64,000 nucleotides of DNA, from NCBI GenBank assembly GCA_002812745.2, contig NCSJ02000079.1, forward strand, positions 62,001 to 126,000. Reading direction: 5' to 3'. The notes under the pieces were generated by a model that was not told where the DNA came from, searched no databases, and saw only the letters and a list, made by a program, of their open reading frames with translations. This DNA comes from Scytalidium lignicola (lineage: Eukaryota; Ascomycota; Leotiomycetes). Shown here in pieces: positions 1 to 9,670 of this stretch (positions within the stretch are counted from its first letter, which is position 1; the number at the start of each line of letters is the position of its first letter). Both the position numbers and the translations under genes were made by a program.

Positions 1-1719
1 TGTCCTTCCGACCTTTCGCTCTAGAAGTCTGGCGACGGTTGTAGAACCGATTCAAAAGGTTTGTACCTACCTCAACTTGCATAGATCTCGCAGTGCTAAG
101 CCAATGCTTAGGATCCTTCGGAACTTGACCAGATATCCACTCTCCCAAATGGAGTACGAGTAGCGACAGAGGCTTTACCAGGCCATTTCTCAGGAATAGG
201 CGTATATATCGACGCAGGGTCACGATATGAGAATGATTATCTTAGAGGCGTCAGCCATATTATGGATAGATTAGCATTCAAATCGACGAAGAACAGGACG
301 AGTGATGAAATGTTAGAATCATTAGAATCTCTGGGTGGGAATATACAATGCGCTTCATCACGAGAATCTCTTATGTACCAGTCTGCGACGTTCAACTCTG
401 CTGTTCCAACGACCGTTGCACTACTGGCCGAGACAATTCGGGATCCTTTGATTACTGAGGAGGAGGTAGAGCAACAACTTGAGACTGCCGCATATGAAAT
501 AGGAGAAATATGGTCGAAGCCAGAATTGATTTTGCCTGAACTAGTGCATATGGCAGCTTACAAGGACAATACTCTCGGGAACCCGTTATTGTGTCCGAAG
601 GATAGGCTTCCGTACATTAACAAGAGCGTCGTTGAAGCGTACCGAGATACATTCTTTCGACCAGAGAGAATGGTTCTTGCTTTTGCAGGAGTGCAGCATA
701 GTGAGGCTCTGAGATTAGCGGAACAATACTTTGGAGATATGAAGAGAACAGAAATGCCTAGTTTATCGGAGGAGGCCCCCGAATCCTCGGATGTATCTTC
801 TATTCAAAGCTCTATATCGTCGGCTACATCGCCTCCGCATTCACCTACACCATCCCAACAACCGTCGAAATTACTCTCAAGACTCCCATTTTTGAAGAAT
901 CTTTCTACGTCAGCACCAAATAATGCATCAATCCAATCAGAACACAACCTTCCTCCGACTGGTCTTGACCTCTTGCAGCCTTCTTATTATACTGGCGGCT
1001 TTCTTTCACTCCCGAATCTGCCACCCCCTATCAACCCGTCAATGCCGCCTTTAACTCATATCCACCTTGCCTTTGAGGCATTACCTATATCATCTGACGA
1101 TATCTATGCGCTTGCAACGCTTCAAACTCTTCTTGGTGGCGGTGGTTCTTTTTCTGCGGGCGGTCCCGGGAAAGGAATGTATTCACGCCTTTATACTAAT
1201 GTTCTCAACCAGCATGGTTGGGTCGAATCCTGCGTGGCGTTTAACCATTCTTATACGGATTCCGGACTTTTTGGGATCTCCTCCAGCTGCTCACCGGGAA
1301 AGGTTGCAAATATGCTAGATGTCATGTGTCGCGAACTACAAGCCTTGACTCTGGATACCGGGTTCTCGGCGCTACAGATCGCAGAAGTCAATAGAGCGAA
1401 GAATCAATTAAGATCAAGTTTGTTGATGAACCTTGAGAGTAGAATGGTGGAACTTGAAGATTTGGGCAGACAAGTGCAGGTCCACGGTCGAAAAGTTGGT
1501 GTTAGGGAGATGTGTAAGAAGATTGAAGAATTAACTGTTCAAGACCTTCGTAGGGTTGCGAGGATGGTCGTTGGAGGTTTGATTAACAACAGTGGAAATG
1601 GGACAGGGGCCCCAACTGTTGTGTTACAGGAGGGAGAAGAGGAAGGAGTTACGAGGAAACAATTTAAATGGGATGAAATCCAAGATCGAATTGAGAGGTG
1701 GAAGTTAGGAAGAAGATAG
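1..1719 (+). CDS. Mitochondrial processing peptidase alpha subunit (5' end outside window)
   Basis: Non-catalytic alpha subunit of the matrix peptidase that removes presequences from imported mitochondrial proteins. Two exons are visible: an upstream piece (frame from base 2, ending at 58) carrying a presequence-like stretch SRSLATVVEPIQK, a 53-nt intron 59-111, then exon 112-1719 starting DPSELDQISTLPNGVRVATE. M16 family signs: the helix that is the zinc-binding HxxEH in the beta subunit reads HIMDRLAFKST here, so there is no metal site, as expected for alpha. The glycine-rich substrate-gripping loop GGGGSFSAGGPGKGMYSRL is diagnostic for alpha. A Ser/Pro-rich insert of about 80 residues (codons near 770-960) splits the two M16 halves. 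The start codon is left of the window. It converges on Tom22. The family call is very secure. Confidence 0.95.
59..111 (+). other. Intron in MPP alpha gene
   Basis: A GT at 59-60 and an AG at 110-111 remove 53 nt. This joins the presequence codons in phase 0 to DPSELDQIS, the normal start of the mature alpha subunit. A GCTAAG sequence near 95 can serve as branch site. Confidence 0.85.
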
Positions 1720-2076
1720 AAAGTTTAGACGGCAAAAGTCGGTCTTGACCAAAATTGCGGTAGGGCGATGATTATGGATATATGGCTGTAACATTATTTA
1801 TTGTATTATATCTCACCGAAATCGGATATTGGATGGTGGCTCACCCGGTGGCGTATTCTGTATTTAAAACACATTTGAATCACTAAACCAGTGATGTATT
1901 TCATTCGTCAGAACAGAATGCTCCTTGAGATGAGATATATAAAAATACAACACAGGATTGCACAAATCCTTAATATACTAAAATCATACACCCGTTCCAA
2001 ATTCTCAGTTATACATAACGTAGACAATACCAACTGGTTGCTCGCCGACCCTTATCCAACCTGGAACAGTCATTCT
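1720..2076. other. Convergent 3' intergenic region, MPP alpha / Tom22
   Basis: About 360 AT-rich bases between two convergent genes. An open frame at 1891-2148 on + is antisense to the last Tom22 exon and is not a gene. I see nothing else beyond probable 3' untranslated sequence. Confidence 0.6.
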
Positions 2077-2686
2077 CTACAGAGCGGGTTTGCTTTGTGG
2101 GTTGAGCTGTGCGTTCAACGCACCGGCTGCTGTAGGATTGGAAAGTAGCTGTCAAAGAAATTAGTAATGAGCATAGAAATTATCGAATGGCTTCAATAGG
2201 AGGGAGTTCCTAATATAGAACAGATCTGGATCACATACCTCACCACCCATTTCCCTCATCCTCATCTCCTTCTCCATCTCGACCATTTGCTGCTCCTCCG
2301 CAAATGCCAACGCCCAGGGTACACCGAGAAGTAAAGCACTAGTGCTCACCACCCAAAGAGTCTTGCCGCCGAACCAGAAACTTGACTTCACCCAGCTAGT
2401 TGTGACGTCTACTTTATTGGCGATGTAAGATCTCGTTGTAGGGGGAATCATATCTTTTAATGCTAAAATACGTTCTGTGAGAGTTTCTTCTTCGGGTATT
2501 TCCTCTTCGTCATCGGTCGAGATCTCAGAGTCTTAATTAAAATGTTAGCAATTGAATGAGCAGCTTATGGATGCATAGGGCTGTGGTGGATTCACCTGTA
2601 TCTGTGTAGTAGTCGTCCTCGTTTTCCTCTGGGCCTGGTTGCTTAGTCTCAAAAGACTCATCCTCAACTTCAACGAGTTCAACCAT
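2077..2686 (-). CDS. tom22: Mitochondrial import receptor subunit Tom22
   Basis: Central receptor and organiser of the outer-membrane TOM complex. Three exons on the minus strand: 2686-2596, 2531-2239 and 2148-2077, giving 151 residues. The N-terminus is strongly acidic (EENEDDYYTDTDSEISTDDEEE), as needed for binding presequences in the cytosol. It is followed by IPPTTR and a single tail-anchor-like segment with a proline, TLWVVSTSALLLGVPWALAF, then AEEQQMVEMEKE. The second intron (90 nt, GTATGT...ACTAAT...CAG) is easily missed because reading through it stays open for 26 codons. Splicing it gives the family-typical tail ending QSKPAL. It lies tail to tail with another import gene, MPP alpha. 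Identification is secure from the transmembrane block and both termini. Confidence 0.93.
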
Positions 2687-4466
2687 TGTTGGATATAATT
2701 ATTATGTATTGATGAGGGGTAAAGGGGGAGAGTGCGTGGATTAGGAGAGGATGAATTGTCTTATGATTTTGAGCTTGAGAAAGTGAAGAGCTCAAGATCT
2801 CCTCGCAATATTTTCTAGATGACGAAGATGGATTAGTGCTAAGTCCGTGCGTCACTTCGGCGCTGCGACGAGGCTGAACATTTGGTGACTTTACTGATCC
2901 TCTAATAAGTCTTCGCACCATGTAAACTTTTTGCAAATTTCCACGGAGTGATTGAATTTGTTGATTAACAAATAATTAGAGCCTATCTATCTGTAAGATC
3001 AAAATCTAGAAACAGATTTCTTTGAATTTACACAAATCTCTCCGTCAACCCTTTAACAAGGCTGAGGAGGCCAATAAGTGGGAGAATTGATCTCCAACGC
3101 CAAGGAAACAGAAGTTCTATTATAGTTCTTGCGGTTATATGCATATTATGTGTCAATATTGAGAGATAATTCATATACTCTCTACCAAACTTGCATGTTG
3201 GAAGTGACGGGCATGTTCTAGAGTAGAGGAGCTATATTTGAGGAGCCTTTACGCCAGACACCAACATCCTAGCCTACGAGAAAATATGTTTCACGTCCCT
3301 GAAGCGTGGAATAGTAACACGAGCATGCTGTACAGTTATTTCTAATCTTACCTAAGTCTCCGTATCATGTGGTCACTCCCTTATCACGATGATCATCTAA
3401 CAGTCGCATCTGGATAGCTTAGGAACTAGAAGAGGCCACCACCTCCTGTCGCTGTATCCGTACTTACAAACTTGAGAAACATTGAAGGATACCATGATCC
3501 CGTCATGGTATTCTATTTGAAGGTAAACAATTCCCTGCGAAGATCCCCGCATATAAGAGATGCGCAATTAGCGGACAAATTACTGGCCTCAAGTCTAAAG
3601 CTAAGAACTTGGAGAGGTCCTACTTTGTCATAGTTGCAAGTATATTGATTGTAATTGCGGGATCAGGTTTCTGCCTATATAGTCTTGGTTTTATACCACC
3701 AGCTATTTAGACATTGTTGACGTGAACGAATATTTATATGGCTGTAGTCTTCAACATTTCGGAAGTCTGCACCATTGTTTCCAGGAGGAGCGAAGCACCG
3801 CAGAATAACTTCAGGAAGGCCAAAAATATGGGAGGTCTAATAATTCTTCATTAGAACTTCTGTAGACAGCGTTCGACGAACTCTCCAACACGCTTCCGAG
3901 CGCCTCGAAGACCCCTGTTGACTTGGGCGATTTAGATACGTGGTGCATCAATGCAGATGCACAGCAGGTTATCTTCAAACATTGATCGCGACGGCATTCC
4001 TAAAAGACTTCTAACCATCTTTGAGTACAAAATTTATGCGGAGGAGAGATAAAACACTCCGAGGCACAATGCGATGCGACGTGTTGATGCCCCCAAATCT
4101 GGACCCGACCGGCGTTCAATAACGGAGGTTTGATCAGCGGCTAAAATACCGAGCCGGTAGCGTTAGAACCATCCGCTGCTACAGGCCCCCCAAAGTAATT
4201 TCTAGAGCTGCTGCGACGCGCTCTTCCATTCACAGTTTCGCTCATTTAACCTATTCCTCTCGTTTTTTTATGGTCGCTCCTTTCCTTTGGACAATCGAAG
4301 TGTGTCCACTTACGATTTTCCCACTCCGATGAGCTGCCGCCGCAGTTTCCGTATCCATGCGCCGGGTCTCGTCGTTACCCCTGAAATCGGCATTTACAGA
4401 AGTTCTTAGCGATAGTTGACGCAGAACAACACTCAAAACGTTCCCTTTGAATAAGACCTCCAGGCA
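2687..4466. other. 1.8 kb intergenic region with possible gene debris
   Basis: Divergent space between Tom22 and the ADF-H gene. It should hold both promoters in its outer few hundred bases. The centre has no long open frame. At 3862-3985 a coding-like fragment (DSVRRTLQHASERLEDP, then a stop, then DLGDLDTWCINADAQQ one frame over) suggests a decayed gene. A perfect 9-bp inverted repeat lies at 3489-3511. Confidence 0.5.
3489..3511. repeat. Short inverted repeat (hairpin-capable)
   Basis: ATACCATGA and TCATGGTAT are perfect complements separated by TCCCG. No gene is adjacent, so the role is unknown; it may be chance or a relic. Confidence 0.5.
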
Positions 4467-7400
4467 ATGTCGTTGAATGGATTAGATGATGAGAAGGTTA
4501 AAGAGGCGTATGATGCCGCGATCGTTGAGCCAGGAGGATGGTGAGTGTTAACGGCTAGGTCGTGGGCTGCTCAATTGCAGCACCGCTAACGAGTTTTTGT
4601 AGGTTCCTCCTAAACTACGTATCTCGAGATGAAATTGCATTGCTGGGGAAAGGGAATGGGGGGATTGTGGAAATCCGAAATGCAATATCAAAGTACGAAG
4701 AGCCTTCTCCTCTGTACGGGTTCTTGCGGTATCGGCGAAGAAATGTCCTCATCAAATATGTCCCAGAGGACTGCTCCAGACTTATACAAGGTAGGATACC
4801 CAAAGTTAATGGACCTTATTGCGGAGCAATTCTAACGCAGGGAAGCTCGGGTGACTGTCCATTTTACAGCAGTAACAGAGCGATTTTCTCCTCACGACAC
4901 TATTTTCCCGATATCAACATCCAAGGAGCTCAAAGACACTACGCTTTCCGCTGCATGTTCATTACATACTGCATCAGGCTCCACTTCCTCATCGACTAGT
5001 TCCCTGCGCAGGCGACGGCTCATGGAAATTGCCGAAGAGGAAGAAGAAAACCGAGCCAAACGCCAATCCACGGTACCTGAAGAAACTGCCCCTGGCAAGG
5101 CAACGTCAATTACTGGCCCAGAATCTGCAGACAACCAGGCACCACAACAGCCTGGCCTTACAGCCTCCATAACCCAGCATTCCGAAGCATTGGAAGTATC
5201 TGACTTTCCACTACCTCCAAGGTCAGAACGAGCTTCGATTGATGAGCCAAGACGATCTTTGCAATCCTCACGCCCAGGGCTATATGATTCGTACAGCGCT
5301 TATGGGTATGGTCCGTACAGCAAACCAAAAATAAAGCTTGGTCCACGACCTTCGCTTGATGTGGGAGGTAGACCGCATACATCTGGGAATGGAGAATATC
5401 GCCCTGTGGCTACTCTCCCAGCGGGTATGAAACTGCACTCAAAATCATCCAAGAAAGACAAGTCGAGACCAAAATCCCATATCGCAGCAGAACCTCCAAG
5501 CATGACACTATCGCCTCCTGTTCCCGATATGGCAAGCCAGTTTACACATGGAATACCAGTTCGGCCCCATACGAGCGGTGGCACATCTACAGCTAGCATG
5601 ACAACGATGAAACCGTTAATATCTCCAACTCCAAGCACCCTGAAAGGATCTTCGATAACCCCAGAAAAGGCTCGACTGATGAAAGCACTAGAGCTCCGAA
5701 AAAAACAAATGCATCGACCAATTGACGAGCCCGTTTCTCCAACACCAGACAAAGGATTTTTAAGTCCCACATCCACGAGTTTTGAGAAGACCGTTCATGA
5801 GGAACCACTTACTGTAAATGAAGTCCAACCAACATCCATATCTACAAGAGCCGAGGGTATTATGGAAGAAGGCCCAGGAGATAACTCATCCGATATTTTG
5901 AATGATATGGCGAGGACTGAAGATTCTGGGATAGCCCTAGATTCTAGCTCAACGCTCAGGACCGACGAGTCAGATGTGGGCAGATCGGATTCCTATCCAG
6001 TATCTCCAGTGGCACCTTCAGAGAGAGCAGAGTCAACAAGAGCGTCCTCCATTTCTGAATCGACAGATGAGACTGTGCAGGAACAACATGTTTTAGAGGA
6101 CGAGAAGGATGAGAAAGACGATTTGAGAACTGGCGCTGTATCTGCATTAGACATTGAATCTGAACATACACCGAAACAAGGAATTGTATTAAGTTTGGAA
6201 GAATTCGGATCCAATACAACTACTCCGGACATTACAGATGATTTTCCTCAACTTCAACCAGTTACATACAACCCCAGTCCCCAAGTTGTGAAGGTCGAAG
6301 ATGGCTCACAAGTCACTACCACCACCTCCGTCAATCCAGCAAATAAAGAAACGCCAACCGAACCTACTTCGTCTCCAATAAACGAAGCTCGCCAATGGAA
6401 AGTTCCGAAATCAAAATTCAGCATTCAAGATCTGAAAGAATCAACGGACTCGATTCTACTTGACGTCCCTCGCTCAAAGTTTAATAGACAAGAAATACCT
6501 GACCCAAGCGGTTCATTCTCTACTGCACAAGATGTGCCGATGTCTAAATTTAACATGCAGGAATTTGGGGATACTGAGAACCCAATTTCAATTCCACGGG
6601 AAGAAAAATCTCAGGCCCTAGTCGAGGAACCTCAAAAGGTTATTGATTCTAGTCTTCCTTCAGAAGAACACACAACCCATCTGATAGCTGACCCTAGTCT
6701 ACGATCGCCTGTAAGCAGCACGTTTTCCATCGACGCTAGGTCAGGGGTCGAAGAAGGGAAAGAGCAACCTCAACCAAAATTAAGAAAACGCCGAGGTTTC
6801 TTGGAGACAATACGGACTGACATAGATGCTAACGATATAAGCCTTGCCAATTCCGAGGCTAATTCCTCCTGGGATGATGATCTTATGGATGAGTTGCAGT
6901 CTGCAGTTGTTCAGGAGGCCAAACCTATATCAGTATCAAAGTCACCAATGAGTCCGGTTTTTCCGAGTCCTAGTAAAGGCTCCGGTGGGGTATTTAGCAG
7001 GTTTTCCAGAGCATTTTCCAGTCCGAACCAAGATGCTCCTTCTAACTCGCCGCAACTCCTTTCACCACCAGAAATGTCACAACCTGAAAAACCACGTGCC
7101 GTATCTGCTTCTGCAGCTTACTTAAACCGTGTCAGCCAGCAGCAAGCTAAGCCCATGGCAAAAAAAGTTAATCTGGGCTCCGGTATATCACAAAGAATAA
7201 AGGCCCTTGAGAAACTTTCCAGTTCTACAGTAGATGCCGCGGCTACCCAAGGGACAAACACAACGGTCTCTAAGTCAACGGCTTTTTTTTCTGTTGGAAA
7301 AGGGTCGATTCGTGGCACTTCAAAATCTCCATCTGTCATCGAACGTGCAAACTCATTTACCAATACAATTTCTCCGGCCCCACCCTCTCGAGATGGTGGA

Positions 7401-8567
7401 TCACCTGAGACTTTAAAGCTGAGAGACAGGTCTCCATCTATCCGAAGTAGACTGGATGTATTTAGCAGTTCTCCCACCGCCACATCCCAGAACAAACCAC
7501 GGCCCGAATCCATTTCTGTCACAGCAAGGATCATCAGGGATCCAAATCAACCATTTCCTCAGAGGCCTGCAACTGGGAAGGATGGATCCAACTTTACACC
7601 ACTGAATCTCAAGGAATCGCCTTTGGAGATAAACCATCAAAAGGCGGTCATATCTACCCCAAAAGAGACAAACCAAGAGAGACGTGGTTCGAATTCTACA
7701 AAAACAGAAGAGAAGAAAAGACGAAGGTCATCTATCACAGTCGTCAAGGATTTTATTGAAGATCGAAGAACTTCATTCTCTGAGCGTCGGCGCTCCATGA
7801 CTGGTGACAGTTCTGTATCATCTCCATCAGTTCTACTATCCCCATCCCGGCCACCATCTACTCATACTACACAAGCTCATGGACGGCCTATGTCCATTAG
7901 CAGTCGATTTTCTATTGGAAGTCGTGATATCCCTCTTTCCCCGCCAACTACGTCTCATTCCGGATCATCTCCGGATGAGAAACCAGAAAAGAAATCTAAT
8001 CGCGCCAGCAGAATGCTTCGGCGTATGTCCTCTTCACTCTCTTCAGGTCGCAAGACCATCAGTCATGCTATTTCCCCAACAGTGCGCGAAGAATCTGAAC
8101 CATTAAGCAGCCCTGACTCTCAGTCTCTAGCACATTCCCAATCATCTAATAAATCGGTATCGCCTGTTACTATCAATGTTGGCGACGTCAATGTCCAATT
8201 CCCAGATAACCTTCTCTGGAAACGTCGATCCATGATTCTTGACTCCCAAGGATATCTAATTCTTTCTCCCGCTCTTACCTCGACTCTTAGCGATAGAGAT
8301 AAGGGACACGTGGGAGGAATGAGAAGATACCATCTAGGCGAATTCAAGTTACCAATCATACCTGACGTAGAGATGCAGGAGATGCCCAATAGTGTTGTGC
8401 TGGACTTTGTTGAAGGTGGTGAATTACAGATCGCTTGTGAGGATCGAGCTGGTCAACTTAATGTTCTCAGGGGTATGTTTCTGTTGTTCATCCATTAATT
8501 AACTCTCTAACTGAGTAATATAGTCCTTCAGGATGCTCACCGGTCTTGGGCCTCTAGTAGTCATTGA
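4467..8567 (+). CDS. Large Ser-rich protein with N-terminal ADF-H (cofilin/coactosin-like) domain
   Basis: Four exons: 4467-4540, 4603-4790, 4846-8472 and 8524-8567, together 1310 residues. The first 150 or so residues form an actin-depolymerising-factor homology domain: MSLNGLDDEKVKEAYDAAI, WFLLNYVSRDEIALLG, VLIKYVPEDCSRLIQ, ARVTVHF and FSPHDTIFPI. This resembles coactosin-type domains that bind actin filaments. The rest is low-complexity and rich in Ser, Pro and Lys, with a repeated short block (VPKSKFSIQDL, VPRSKFNRQEI and VPMSKFNMQEF near 6410-6560). A conserved C-terminal domain of about 100 residues ends in VLQDAHRSWASSSH. The third acceptor was chosen as the AG at 4845 because only it joins the exons in frame as LIQARVTVHF. 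A cytoskeletal or polarity role is inferred from the domain. Databases tend to give such proteins misleading cell-surface names; I see no signal peptide. Confidence 0.82.
6405..6565 (+). repeat. Triple VP-x-SKF peptide repeat in the ADF-H protein
   Basis: Three copies of a V-P-(K/R/M)-SKF-(S/N)-(I/R/M)-Q-(D/E) block occur about 60-70 bases apart inside the disordered part of the protein. Such evenly spaced short motifs often are binding sites for a partner; that is an inference. Confidence 0.6.
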
Positions 8568-9670
8568 AACTACAAGTTAACCCAGTTTCCAAAATTATTT
8601 TTTCTCTGGACACACTTCTTATCCACTACATGGTCTTTGAGCCTCAATCTCATTTTTTTTTTCCTGGTCTTGACGATCTCTACCATACTTATTTCATTTG
8701 AAATTAGCAAAAGAAGAAGCGTTATAACGCCTGTTACGATTTATATACAGTATATTCAGGTAGCCTTCCCAATTTTTGAGGCAACAGCCATCTTGACACA
8801 GAAGATACCAGATCTCTTTGGATATTGCGCATTAATTCGATTGAATACCTGTTGCCTGTTAGAGTTTACATTATCGGATATGTTGGTGGTATTTTCAAGA
8901 GATTTAGGGATAAATAAAATATCTCAGCTTGTCTTCAGGTATAATGTTTTGCTAGCCCCATATTAAAATCTATAAGTAAAGATATAATCACGTTTTTACT
9001 ATTGGCAATAATGAGATAGCAAAATAATACTGCCCATTGAGCCTTTCTGCTTGTTGTAGCCTCAGGTATTTCATACACTCACGTGACAAGCCATGGCAAA
9101 AGCCATATGAAGTCATAGAGTCGGAGTCGGGGCAATTATCATACCTGTGAGACATTTTCACATGATACGTACGTTTACAGGTGCGTATATGATATGGGAG
9201 TATTTCCCCAGCTGTAGCTGTTATTAGCTAGTTGTTATGATAGTTGAAATTCATACTGTGACTCGCGTACGTACCAATGATATCAGTAGCCGTAGCCTGT
9301 CCAACACTGCTATTCGCCAAATTCTTGCCTTAGGCATAGAAAAAGATCAATATATCATCACATGATCACGCGTTTATCTTCGCGTGATATTTTCGAATTC
9401 AAAGTCCCAAGACTGAAACACTTCCAAAGTACAAACATACCACCACATGTATAAAGATTCAGATCTGTCTCTTTCAGCTATAAATCTATCACATCTTACT
9501 CATGATCTTGATATGAGCGTGTAGCTTGCCGATCTTTCGCTACTTATGGTACAAATCCAATAGGATCCAATATCAATCACCCCGCAGTCTTGTTTCACAC
9601 ACACGGACGCGACCCCTTCTATCACACAATCGGCAGTACAAGTTTTACTCTTATTAGTTTTCCTGTGAAG
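8568..9670. other. Intergenic region upstream of DUF4211 gene
   Basis: No supported gene. An open frame at 8637-8966 has no recognisable protein character. The region holds the 3' end of the ADF-H gene and the promoter of the DUF4211 gene, including an ACGCGT-containing palindrome at 9365-9388. Confidence 0.6.
9365..9388. promoter_or_regulatory. Palindrome with MluI cell-cycle box (ACGCGT)
   Basis: ATCACGCG and CGCGTGAT form a perfect 8-bp inverted repeat around an 8-base spacer, about 290 bases before the DUF4211 start codon. The left arm with its next base gives ACGCGT, the core site of the MBF G1/S factor in yeasts. Cell-cycle control of the downstream gene is inferred only. Confidence 0.35.

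Noticed and set aside
2679..2936. Minus-strand 85-codon frame upstream of Tom22
   Set aside because: It overlaps the Tom22 start and promoter, begins at a site without context and shows no protein family features.
8637..8966. 109-codon frame in AT-rich gap
   Set aside because: Starts in a T-rich stretch, has random-looking hydrophobic composition and no neighbours' splice support.
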